DNA from: Shewanella sp. 10N.286.48.A6
Lineage (GTDB): Bacteria > Pseudomonadota > Gammaproteobacteria > Enterobacterales > Shewanellaceae
Assembly (NCBI RefSeq): GCF_002873135.1
Contig: NZ_MCVI01000072.1
Location: 153,309 to 166,623, forward strand
DNA: 13,315 bases
Reading direction: 5' to 3'
In this document: positions 6,855 through 13,315 of the stretch, one piece after another
Layout of the letters: every line of letters starts with the position of its first letter
Numbering within the stretch: the first letter of the stretch is position 1
Program-made: the position numbers and the translations under genes
The notes under the pieces: model-generated
The model's database searches: none
Seen by the model: the letters and a program-made list of their open reading frames with translations, nothing else
Told to the model about the DNA's origin: nothing

Positions 6855-8141
6855 ATGAAGAGGCAACTTTGTACGGTGAAAAGTCAACGATTTTCAAATA
6901 AATTCAATGTGCTAAGAACGCAATTAAGACTGAATAAAACCCGAGCCTTTTTGCATAAATTAACACTAGGTTCAATAATTGTTTTTGCTCCTTTGTCTCA
7001 TGCTGGGACGTTAGAGCAAGCAAAGCAGTTACATGATCGTATCGCCGGTGTTCCCGCATCTGAACAAACCCTCAATGATATAGCGCAATTACTCGACGAT
7101 AGTAAACCGATAGAAGCGGCTTATTTAGCAATGGAAACCCCAGCTTTTTATTCCACGACTTTAAAATTGTTCGCCACCCCCTGGACTAATATCGATCAAG
7201 ACAGTTTTGCACCACTAAATGATTACAGTGCAACTGTAATTGGTGCGGTACGAGATGACGTTGATTTCAGGCAGGTACTGCAAGCCGATATGGTGTATGT
7301 GGGGAAGAACAGCCTTAATTTACCAGCCTATAGCACCAGTAATAACCAACATTACCAATCATTAGAAGATCAGTTTATTGATTTAAAAGATGGCTTGGAG
7401 CGAACCAGTCAGTCTAGCTTAAATGGTTTGCCAAGTGATGCTACAGCAGGCGTTCTAACCAGTAGAGCGGCTGCCAAAGCATTCTTTTATTTAGGTACAA
7501 ACAGAGCCATGGTGCGTTTTACCTTAATGAATCATTTGTGCACTGATTTAGAGCCCCTAAAAGATAATACCCGTTCACCCGATAGAATCCGCCAAGATGT
7601 TAGCCGCAGCCCTGGTGGCGATAGTCGCTTATTTATCAATAACTGTTTAGGTTGCCACAGTGGCATGGATCCATTGGCTCAAGCGTTTGCATTTTATCAA
7701 TATGATTTTAACCTTGAAGCCGATCCGGTTGGTGATAATGGGGCTATTGCTTACAACCAAAGTGGCCAAGTTGATCCCGATACAGGCACCAGGGTGCAAG
7801 GTAAATACCATATTAACTCGACCAGTTTCCCTTACGGTTATGTCACTGAAGATGATGAATGGCATAACTATTGGCGTGAGGGGGTTAACCAAAAGCTTGG
7901 CTGGGATGAAACCCTTGAAGGTAAAGGCTTTGGTGCTAAGTCATTAGGTGAGGAGTTTGCTAATAGCCAAGCTTTCGCTCAATGCCAAGTAAAGAAAGTA
8001 TTTAAAACCGTGTGCTTACGAGATGCAGAGTCCAATGAGGATATTAACCAAATTGCGGCGACCACTGAGTCTTTTCAACAAAACTCATATCAACTTAAGC
8101 GTGTATTCGCTGAAGTTGGCAACTACTGCATGGGAGAGTAA
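6855..8141 (+). CDS. Exported monohaem protein with DUF1588-like CXXCH region
   Basis: The 428-residue product has a long basic n-region (34 residues), then a hydrophobic stretch and cleavage site near APLSHAG (about residue 50), so it is exported. AAGGAGACAGT before the ATG is a strong ribosome binding site and fixes this start. The best match is to the DUF1588-type region of Planctomycete cytochromes: GVLTSRAAAKAFFYLGTNRAM (from residue 199), NHLC (Cys229), then NNCLGCHSGMDPLAQAFAFYQYD, with the haem motif CLGCH at 264-268 and the family-style H..MDPL continuation. Extra cysteines at 377, 387 and 426 may form disulfides. The full DUF1592/1588/1585 architecture is absent, so this is a shortened or diverged form. 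It lies two bases upstream of the LamG haem lipoprotein gene and is presumably cotranscribed. It could accept electrons from the other haem proteins; this is inferred. Confidence 0.82.
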   Translation: MKRQLCTVKSQRFSNKFNVLRTQLRLNKTRAFLHKLTLGSIIVFAPLSHAGTLEQAKQLHDRIAGVPASEQTLNDIAQLLDDSKPIEAAYLAMETPAFYSTTLKLFATPWTNIDQDSFAPLNDYSATVIGAVRDDVDFRQVLQADMVYVGKNSLNLPAYSTSNNQHYQSLEDQFIDLKDGLERTSQSSLNGLPSDATAGVLTSRAAAKAFFYLGTNRAMVRFTLMNHLCTDLEPLKDNTRSPDRIRQDVSRSPGGDSRLFINNCLGCHSGMDPLAQAFAFYQYDFNLEADPVGDNGAIAYNQSGQVDPDTGTRVQGKYHINSTSFPYGYVTEDDEWHNYWREGVNQKLGWDETLEGKGFGAKSLGEEFANSQAFAQCQVKKVFKTVCLRDAESNEDINQIAATTESFQQNSYQLKRVFAEVGNYCMGE

Positions 8142-8143
8142 CG

Positions 8144-10588
8144 GTGAAATTATCTCAAAAAACCTTATCTAGCCTCTCGGTGCTGAGTTTATGTTTAACC
8201 CTCACGGCATGTGGCGGCGGTGACGTAGAAAGTAATCCGCCTCAACAGCAAGAACCAGACTCTGGCGTGTATACCGGTCCTGCACCTGCCACTGAAGACA
8301 TTCAAAAATATAAAGTCTCATTGTGGGATAATATCTCAACTCAAAATCGCTGTGGAGCCTGTCATACAGAAGGAAATCAAGCGCCATATTTTGCCAGTCG
8401 AGAAGACGTTAACGACGCGTATGCTGCGACTAATCCGCTGGTTGATTTAACTGATCCAGCTTCATCTCGCTTAGTTGAAAAAGTGGCTGGTGGCCATAAT
8501 TGTTGGCTAGACAGCGATAGTGCCTGTGGTGAAACCATGACTTCGTGGATCAAATTGTGGTCAGATGAACGGGTCAGTAGCGCCAATACAATTGAGTTAA
8601 CTGCGCCAGTCATTCGAGAGCCAGGTTCAAGCAAAAGTTTCCCAGATGACAGTGCGCTATTTAGCCAACATGTTTACCCCATTGTTAGTCAGTACTGCGT
8701 TGATTGTCATAACGAAGGAGCGACTTTTGCTCAGTCACCTTTCTTTGCAAGTAACGATATAACTCAAGCTTACGAGTCGGCTAAAAATGTCATCAACATC
8801 GATGAGCCATCTCAGTCTAGATTAGTGGTTCGTTTAGGCAGTGAGTTTCATAACTGTTGGACAAATTGCCAAGAAAATAGCAATGTAATGCTTGCGGCTG
8901 TTACAGCGATGAGTGATGCAATTGCTGTCGATGAAATTTCACCAGAAATGGTGGTGTCTAAATCACTACGATTAACGGATGGTATTACCGCTTCAAGTGG
9001 TGGTCGATTTGAAACGGATGTCATTGCCTTATACCAGTTCAAAACTGGCGAGGGTTCTACTGCATACGATACCTCTGGTATCGCGCCAGAAGCGAATTTA
9101 TCGCTGACGGGTGATGTTGAATGGCTCGGCAGTTGGGGCTTATCTTTTACTAATGGTAAAGCGCAGGCCAGTACCGCCAACAGTAAGAAACTCCATGATT
9201 TAATCACCTCTACTGGTGAGTTTTCAGTTGAAGCTTGGGTAACACCAAATAATGTCACCCAAGAAGGGCCTGCAAGAATCGTCACTTATTCAGCAGGTGA
9301 TGATGCACGTAACTTCACATTAGGCCAGAGCCAATATAACTATGACTTTATGCTGCGCACTGAAGCTTCAAGCACCAATGGCGAACCAGCCTTAAGTACG
9401 CCAGATGCCGATGAAGTGTTGCAAGCGACACTGCAGCATGTGGTATTAACTTATAACGCTACAGAAGGGCGAAAAATTTACGTCAATGGTAACTTAATTG
9501 AAGTGGCTGATGAAGATATTGCGCCGTTGGCATCTTGGGATGACAGCTTTGCGTTGATTTTAGGACGAGAGGCTTCAAACCAACATGTCTGGCAGGGTGA
9601 TATTCGTTTGTTGGCGATTTATAACCGCGTCCTAGAGCAAGAACAAATCAGCCAAAACTATGATGTCGGTGTAGGTGAGAAATTCTTCTTGCTGTTCTCG
9701 GTAAGTCATTTAATTGATTTGCCCAATACCTATGTGATGTTTGAAGTCAGCCAATTTGATAATTACAGCTATTTATTTACTGGCGCTTCATTGGTGAATA
9801 TCGATGGGACGCCAGTGGCTGAAGCATTTGATATGCGTTCAGTTCGTATCGGGATTAATGGTAAAGAAAGTGCCCAAGGACAAGCTTATTCTAACGTCGA
9901 TTTAGCCATTGAAAGCGGTCAGGCGTTAGCTGAACCTATGTCGCTGTCTGCATTAGGCACTATTATTGGTCTCGAAAAAGGTGCCAGTCAGGATGAGTTT
10001 TTCCTCACTTTTGAGCAAATCGGTGAACATGAAAATGTGGTTGTGCCTGGCGTGATAATCACACCTGATGAGTTACCCGCAAGTACTGAAACCGCGCAAA
10101 TAGGCTTAAGAAACTTTGCTGAAATTAACCACTCAATGAGTGAGTTAACTGGTGTACCTCAGCAAACAACCAAAGTGTTTGATACCTATGGGCTAGTAAA
10201 AAGCCAACTGCCGAGTGTCGAAAATATCGATACCTTTATTTCTGCACAGCAAATGGGGGTGACGCAACTGGCAATTGCCTATTGCGATGTCGCCATTGAT
10301 GACGATAGCTTACGCAGCGCTTGGTTCCCTGATATTGACTTCACGCAAGAGCCAAACGTGGCATTAAGCAGCGCAGAAAGACCTAACTTGCTCAACCCGT
10401 TAATTGGTCAACTTATGCCGCTGAATTTATCGAGTCAGCCTGATGCTAACTTGGTTTATAACGAGCTGGATTCACTAGTCAGTAATTTGTCTGTGTGTGG
10501 CACAAACTGTAATGCAGAGCGAACCCAAACTATTGCTAAAGCATCATGTGCAGCAGTGTTGGCAAGTGCTGTGATGTTGATTCAATAG
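8144..10588 (+). CDS. Dihaem lipoprotein with LamG-like domain
   Basis: The 814-residue lipoprotein starts at GTG, two bases after the previous stop, with GGGAGAG as ribosome site. The lipobox is LTAC (Cys23; Gly at +2). Two homologous haem units follow: CGACH at 70-74 and CVDCH at 185-189. Each is followed by a Phe-Ala-Ser segment, an acidic Ala-Tyr helix, SRLV and a GHNCW/FHNCW motif with a second Cys. Residues about 294-505 form a LamG/concanavalin-like jellyroll (IALYQFKTGEGSTAYDTSG, GEFSVEAWVTPNN, LQHVVLTYNATEGRKIYVNG, GDIRLLAIYNRVL). The roughly 300-residue C-terminal part has QLAIAYCDVAIDD and a hydrophobic Cys-containing end (KASCAAVLASAVMLIQ), with no recognised catalytic site. LamG domains usually bind carbohydrate or protein. 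Haem plus LamG on a surface lipoprotein parallels Planctomycete PSCyt proteins. Partner of the following Tat protein by gene order. Confidence 0.85.
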   Translation: MKLSQKTLSSLSVLSLCLTLTACGGGDVESNPPQQQEPDSGVYTGPAPATEDIQKYKVSLWDNISTQNRCGACHTEGNQAPYFASREDVNDAYAATNPLVDLTDPASSRLVEKVAGGHNCWLDSDSACGETMTSWIKLWSDERVSSANTIELTAPVIREPGSSKSFPDDSALFSQHVYPIVSQYCVDCHNEGATFAQSPFFASNDITQAYESAKNVINIDEPSQSRLVVRLGSEFHNCWTNCQENSNVMLAAVTAMSDAIAVDEISPEMVVSKSLRLTDGITASSGGRFETDVIALYQFKTGEGSTAYDTSGIAPEANLSLTGDVEWLGSWGLSFTNGKAQASTANSKKLHDLITSTGEFSVEAWVTPNNVTQEGPARIVTYSAGDDARNFTLGQSQYNYDFMLRTEASSTNGEPALSTPDADEVLQATLQHVVLTYNATEGRKIYVNGNLIEVADEDIAPLASWDDSFALILGREASNQHVWQGDIRLLAIYNRVLEQEQISQNYDVGVGEKFFLLFSVSHLIDLPNTYVMFEVSQFDNYSYLFTGASLVNIDGTPVAEAFDMRSVRIGINGKESAQGQAYSNVDLAIESGQALAEPMSLSALGTIIGLEKGASQDEFFLTFEQIGEHENVVVPGVIITPDELPASTETAQIGLRNFAEINHSMSELTGVPQQTTKVFDTYGLVKSQLPSVENIDTFISAQQMGVTQLAIAYCDVAIDDDSLRSAWFPDIDFTQEPNVALSSAERPNLLNPLIGQLMPLNLSSQPDANLVYNELDSLVSNLSVCGTNCNAERTQTIAKASCAAVLASAVMLIQ

Positions 10589-10595
10589 GAGCGTA

Positions 10596-10697
10596 ATGAT
10601 GATAAAAATACCCACACAGATCACGACGTTTCCAATATTGAATATCGACAATCAAGCGGCGGCAAAAAAGAGTTTAAAAGGACTTCAACATGACTAA
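10596..10697 (+). CDS. Possible small ORF (33 codons) between the LamG and Tat genes
   Basis: An ORF beginning ATGATG at 10596 is preceded by AGGAG at the right distance (AGGAGCGTA). It encodes a 33-residue, Lys-containing peptide starting MMIKIPTQITTF and ending SLKGLQHD. Its stop (10695-10697) overlaps the ATG of the next gene by 8 bases, in a different frame. No signal peptide or known domain is visible. It could be a small protein or a translational-coupling leader for the Tat-exported gene, which also has its own ribosome site. It may also be chance. Confidence 0.45.
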   Translation: MMIKIPTQITTFPILNIDNQAAAKKSLKGLQHD

Positions 10698-12267
10698 ACG
10701 TACTCATCTTCACCCTGACAGTCCTTTATTGTTTTCCGATCATCGTAAACCCATGACTCGGCGTGAGTTTATCTCAACGGGCCTGGCAAAAGGTGGCCAA
10801 GCGGTCGCGGGTTTATCATTAATGAGCATGTTTGCTAACCCAAACCAAGCCAATGCTGCGTTGTCATCTGACCTAGAAGCATTGCGAGACTCATGCGGTA
10901 TTAGCGTACAAGGGGCGGGTAAAATTCCGTTTATCAGTTTCGATTTAGCCGGCGGCGCCAATATTGCTGGCTCAAATGTGCTGGTTGGTGGCGCAGGAGG
11001 TCAGCAAGATTTCTTATCGACAGCTGGCTATAACAAGCTGGGTTTGCCTGGTGATATGGCACCATCGATTGCAAACCCTGATGTTGGTATGTCTGATTTT
11101 ATTAATACTGATTTAGGGCTCGCGTTCCACTCTGATTCAGCGTTTTTACGTGGCATATTGGAAAAGGTTTCAGCCGATACCGCATCACGGATTAATGGTG
11201 CGGTGATCCCTTGTCGTTCTGATAACGATACGGGTAATAACCCACATAATCCTATGTATGCTATTGCGGCGGCTGGTGCTAATGGCTCGCTGATGCCACT
11301 CATTGGTTCGCGCAGCACTGACTCTGGTGGCAACTCAATGGCAGCGGCTAATTTTGTCGATTTGAGTATGCGCCCAACTAAAATCGATCGACCGTCTGAT
11401 GTGACTGGGCTTGTGGATGTGGGGGATTTGTTTAACTTATTATCTCAGCGCGATGCCGTAACGGTAATGGAAAGCATCCAGCGCATTAGCGCCCAGAAAA
11501 TGGCCTCGGTGAACACTCAAGTGACTCGTGATGATGTGATTAAAGACTTAGTCAATTGTGGCTATGTGAAAAGTGCTGATTTAGCCGATCGCTTTGGTGA
11601 TCCATCGACGCTTAATCCTGTGTTAGATCCTGACATTGTGGGCCCAAGCGGTATCTTTACCATTAATGAATTTGATTCAGAATCAGAGTTCCAAAAAACC
11701 GCTTCTATTATGAAGTTGGTGGTCAATGGATTCTCTGGTGCTGGCACTGTCACTATGGGTGGTTTTGACTATCACACAGGTGAGCGTGGTACCGGTGAGT
11801 TACGAGATTTACGCGCAGGGCGTTGTATGGGCGCATGTTTGGAATATGCCGCTCGTCGCAATCAACCTTTGATGATGTATGTATTCAGTGATGGCTCGGT
11901 TGCCAGTAATGGCCGCATCGATGACTCAATGGAAGGACGAGGCAAGGGCGAATGGACGGGAGATAACTCATCTACAGGTGCATCTTTCTTCTTGGTGTAT
12001 AACCCAGCGGGTAAGCCACAATTGATGGGCGCAAGTGCTGATCAAATGGCACAAAACCAACAAATCGGCTTTATGCGCTCTGATGCCTCAGTGGATACCG
12101 CATCGGCGCCATCGGCAAATAACGTGAACTTGCTGGTGGATACGGTGTTGCTTAACTACATGGCACTGCATGGTGAACAAGGCCAGTTCAATATGGTGGC
12201 ACCAAGACAAGGTTTGGGCAACAGTGCGATGTTAGATTCGCTAACAGCGTTTCAACCAATAGTTTGA
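10690..12267 (+). CDS. Tat-exported DUF1501-like protein
   Basis: The 525-residue product has a twin-arginine signal: TRREFIST with Arg24-Arg25, then the hydrophobic AVAGLSLMSMFA and a possible cleavage at ANAAL (about residue 56). Folded, possibly cofactor-bearing export is implied. The body recalls DUF1501 proteins: an early PFISFDLAGGANIAGSN strand, MGGFDYHTGERGTGE (about 355-370) at the place of the family's GWDTH-type motif, and MYVFSDGSVASNGRID (about 396-411) with GKGEWTGDNSSTGASFF after it, at the place of the SEFGRT...DHG segment. The usual His/Asp residues are only partly kept, so the family link is distant and catalysis is unknown. AAAAGGACTTCAAC before the ATG supports 10690; Met22 lacks a ribosome site. 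In Planctomycetes DUF1501 genes commonly pair with haem/LamG proteins, as here. It is last in the plus operon, followed by a terminator. Confidence 0.8.
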   Translation: MTKRTHLHPDSPLLFSDHRKPMTRREFISTGLAKGGQAVAGLSLMSMFANPNQANAALSSDLEALRDSCGISVQGAGKIPFISFDLAGGANIAGSNVLVGGAGGQQDFLSTAGYNKLGLPGDMAPSIANPDVGMSDFINTDLGLAFHSDSAFLRGILEKVSADTASRINGAVIPCRSDNDTGNNPHNPMYAIAAAGANGSLMPLIGSRSTDSGGNSMAAANFVDLSMRPTKIDRPSDVTGLVDVGDLFNLLSQRDAVTVMESIQRISAQKMASVNTQVTRDDVIKDLVNCGYVKSADLADRFGDPSTLNPVLDPDIVGPSGIFTINEFDSESEFQKTASIMKLVVNGFSGAGTVTMGGFDYHTGERGTGELRDLRAGRCMGACLEYAARRNQPLMMYVFSDGSVASNGRIDDSMEGRGKGEWTGDNSSTGASFFLVYNPAGKPQLMGASADQMAQNQQIGFMRSDASVDTASAPSANNVNLLVDTVLLNYMALHGEQGQFNMVAPRQGLGNSAMLDSLTAFQPIV

Positions 12268-12300
12268 TTAAAATATTGGTTTATTTTACTGGTTAAATTG

Positions 12301-12332
12301 AAAGTCTCAGAGGTTTTATCTGAGCTTTTTTG
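12301..12332 (+). terminator. Rho-independent terminator after the plus operon
   Basis: CTCAGA (12306-12311) pairs with TCTGAG (12319-12324) around a 7-base loop, extended by AAAG/CTTT with one bulged T. A T-run follows directly. It lies 33 bases after the stop of the Tat gene and ends the plus-strand operon. Confidence 0.85.
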
Positions 12333-12388
12333 TTTTTATATTTGTTTTTATATTTGTTTTTATATTTGTTTTTAAATTTGTTTTTAAT
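12329..12388 (+). repeat. 12-bp tandem repeat, five units
   Basis: Five contiguous 12-bp units: three identical TTTGTTTTTATA (12329-12364), then TTTGTTTTTAAA and TTTGTTTTTAAT. They begin inside the T-run of the terminator. This looks like a minisatellite that expanded by slippage; copy number probably differs among strains (inference). Confidence 0.9.
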
Positions 12389-12417
12389 TTTAACTGAAAA
12401 CCAAAACTAGAATCAAA

Positions 12418-12600
12418 GTCGTGGCGCTTCGCCCACACCCGACGAAAGGGAAACAACAGCATTTCCCTTCTCGACATCCCTTGCCGCCCCTACGAAATTG
12501 CTCTTAAAAGCGAGCAAGCCTCATGCTTATTCAAAAATAGCTAACGCTTTAGATAGGCCATCCATGGCCAACTAAAGCTAGCCTGACTTCCTGTCAGGCT
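12418..12600 (+). repeat. Left arm: ordered series of five hairpins
   Basis: The arm has a GTGG-CG/CG-CCAC hairpin with a bulged C at the outer end. Then come AAGGGAAA 12446-12453 with TTTCCCTT 12462-12469, TTGCTC 12498-12503 with GAGCAA 12512-12517, and a two-part stem (CTTTAG 12547-12552 with CTAAAG 12572-12577, inner GGCCAT 12556-12561 with ATGGCC 12564-12569). The last is AGCCTGAC 12580-12587 with GTCAGGCT 12593-12600. Two loops are exactly 8 nt. Confidence 0.75.
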
Positions 12601-12745
12601 TACACTATTTTCTTCAACGCATTTTAGCAATTTCAATGGTGTCCTTGTGTCGGCTGATTAATTTGTTCAGCCCAAACTCTTAGAGTGTCTTTTTAGATTA
12701 TGAATGTTCAATTTGAATTGAGGTAAGCAAGAAAATCGCGTGAGT

Positions 12746-12966
12746 CCAGACATGGATGTCAGGCTAGCTTTCGAGGGGAAGGGACGCCCCATCGGAAGCG
12801 TTAGCGATTTTTGCAGCTTAGTGAAGCAGGCTCAAAATATAGGTTAAAGCTGGATGATTCTCCGTTGGAAATTTTGCTTTTTAAATTTCGCCGGAGCGGC
12901 GAGGGTGATGCAAGAGGGAGTTGCCGTCCACTCCCTTTTGCTCTGGTGTGGGCGAAGCGCCACGAC
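12746..12966 (-). repeat. Right arm: same hairpin series, different stem sequences
   Basis: Read on the minus strand from 12966, the hairpins follow the left arm's order. They are: the GTGG-CG hairpin; GGGAGT 12916-12921 with ACTCCC 12930-12935 (extending to 11 pairs); GAAATTT 12868-12874 with AAATTTC 12883-12889; CTTTCGA 12768-12774 with TCGGAAG 12792-12798 plus inner GGGG/CCCC; and CCAGACAT 12746-12753 with ATGTCAGG 12756-12763 (one mismatch). The second and third stems differ in sequence from the left arm but keep pairing and 8-nt loops. Confidence 0.75.
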
Positions 12967-13020
12967 GTTGATCTTTAACAGCTAAGTTCATCAAAGAAAG
13001 AGTTTGGTATACCTATAACT

Positions 13021-13048
13021 TTTATATGTAATAGGAACTGTTTATAAT
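13021..13048 (+). promoter_or_regulatory. Candidate promoter of the truncated small gene
   Basis: A perfect TATAAT lies at 13043-13048 with a weak TTTATA (13021-13026) 16 bases upstream. An imperfect inverted repeat, CCTATAAC 13012-13019 with GTAATAGG 13028-13035, spans the -35 area. The predicted start of transcription is near 13055, just before the palindrome. Confidence 0.5.
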
Positions 13049-13055
13049 CTAATAG

Positions 13056-13074
13056 TTTAAATAGTCTATTTAAA
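13056..13074. promoter_or_regulatory. 19-bp perfect palindrome, operator-like
   Basis: TTTAAATAG-T-CTATTTAAA is a perfect 9+1+9 inverted repeat between the -10 box and the start codon at 13086. This placement is typical of an operator bound by a dimeric repressor, often the product of the controlled gene. AT-rich sequence makes some chance palindromes likely, but 9 perfect pairs is notable. Confidence 0.55.
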
Positions 13075-13085
13075 AGAGAATGCCA

Positions 13086-13184
13086 ATGTTAGAGCAAAAC
13101 ACGGTAGGGATAAAAATTTCACAAAAGAAAGATAAACATCTTTACCAGTTAGCTTCAGTGGAGACTGTAACTAATTTTGTGTAA
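13086..13184 (+). pseudogene. N-terminus of a small gene, apparently cut by the IS256 element
   Basis: An ATG at 13086 has AAGAGA at proper spacing (an in-frame ATG at 13080 is too close to it). The frame reads MLEQNTVGIKISQKKDKHLYQ and then LASVE before entering the IS end, stopping at TAA 13182-13184, for 32 residues. The host part is about 25 codons. The promoter and palindrome indicate a formerly functional, self-regulated gene. I do not recognise the fragment; the remainder should lie beyond the insertion outside the window. Confidence 0.55.
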
Positions 13185-13315
13185 CTGCTTATCAACACGT
13201 ACTCTATAGAGAGTCAAGGATAGGCAGATACTCATGAACAAAAAAGATATTGAAGCTTTTGCTAAAGAAGCTGCTAAAAGCATTAAAACACCAGAAGACT
13301 TAAATCAATTCAGTC
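13160..13315 (+). mobile_element. IS256-family insertion sequence, left end (partial)
   Basis: GGAGACTGTAACTAATTTTG, continuing TGTAACTGC (about 13160-13188), resembles the terminal repeat style of IS256-family elements, and an IS256-type transposase starts 46 bases later. The exact first base and any target duplication cannot be fixed because the right end is outside the window. Confidence 0.75.
13234..13315 (+). CDS. IS256 family transposase, N-terminal 27 codons (partial)
   Basis: The frame from ATG 13234 reads MNKKDIEAFAKEAAKSIKTP and EDLNQFS to the window edge. The K-TPEDLN motif is a common N-terminus of IS256-family (mutator-like, DDE) transposases. The catalytic residues would lie downstream, outside the window. 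AAGGATAGG upstream is a weak, rather distant ribosome site. Whether the copy is intact cannot be seen. Confidence 0.8.
   Translation, partial: MNKKDIEAFAKEAAKSIKTPEDLNQFS

Larger units (their letters stand above)
12412..12971. repeat. 560-bp imperfect inverted repeat with 26-bp ends (MITE- or REP-like element)
   Basis: The ends are ATCAAAGTCGTGGCGCTTCG (12412 on, continuing CCCACAC) and its complement ending at 12971, identical over 21 bp (12418-12438 with 12946-12966) and mismatched only once further out. Inner similarity recurs in order: an AAAGGGA block, GCCGC, CGAAATT, AAAAAT-GCTAACGCTT and AAAGCTAGCCTGAC. The element has no ORF of note. The centre (12601-12745) holds one hairpin, GGCTGA 12652-12657 with TCAGCC 12667-12672. 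No target duplication is obvious. It fills most of the 812-bp gap between the Tat gene and the truncated gene. Confidence 0.8.

Noticed and set aside
8848..9285. 145-codon minus-strand frame
   Set aside because: It is entirely antisense to the LamG lipoprotein gene, whose domains are clear; no ribosome site or family pattern.
12329..12388. CRISPR array
   Set aside because: The units are contiguous 12-mers with no spacers and no cas genes nearby.
12676..12686. ACTCT-T-AGAGT palindrome as a hairpin
   Set aside because: A one-base loop cannot close, and the arms are only 5 bp; treated as chance.

Overview
The window looks like a chromosomal segment of a low-to-mid GC marine gammaproteobacterium, most likely Shewanella or a close relative. 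I infer this from codon use, exported-protein style, the IS256-type element at the right edge and the intergenic repeat style. No search was run, so the genus is an inference. Nearly every complete gene encodes a protein that leaves the cytoplasm (Sec, lipoprotein or Tat signal), and three carry c-type heme CXXCH motifs.

Left block, minus strand (6601 down to 1). This reads as one operon from a divergent promoter near 6670-6698. In transcription order it holds: a 920-residue HzsA-related (hydrazine synthase alpha-like) dihaem lipoprotein; an SH3-plus-beta-barrel protein; a second outer-membrane barrel protein whose start overlaps the previous stop (TAATG); a TlpA-type thioredoxin; a tiny DUF4266 lipoprotein with a Gly/Cys tail; a DUF3570 barrel-like protein starting one base after the DUF4266 stop; and the start of another exported protein that runs off the left edge.

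Right block, plus strand (6855-12267). Three large genes run in tandem: a single-haem exported protein with a DUF1588-like CXXCH region; an 814-residue lipoprotein with two repeated haem units followed by a LamG-like domain; and a Tat-exported DUF1501-like protein. A well-placed 33-codon ORF (10596-10697) sits between the last two. The block ends at a Rho-independent terminator (12301-12332). The two divergent blocks together resemble a reduced form of the haem/LamG/DUF1501 surface modules common in Planctomycetes. I infer a joint role in surface or periplasmic redox chemistry; substrate and reaction are unknown.

Right tail (12268-13315). This holds five 12-bp tandem repeats, then a 560-bp imperfect inverted repeat in which each arm has the same ordered series of hairpins, several with different stem sequences but preserved pairing. 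Next comes a promoter with a 19-bp palindrome in front of a small gene that appears to be cut by an IS256-family element, whose transposase runs off the right edge. A second repeat family with a 15-bp period occurs as five units at each end of the HzsA-related gene, in opposite orientations, and one of these sets lies inside its signal-peptide coding region.
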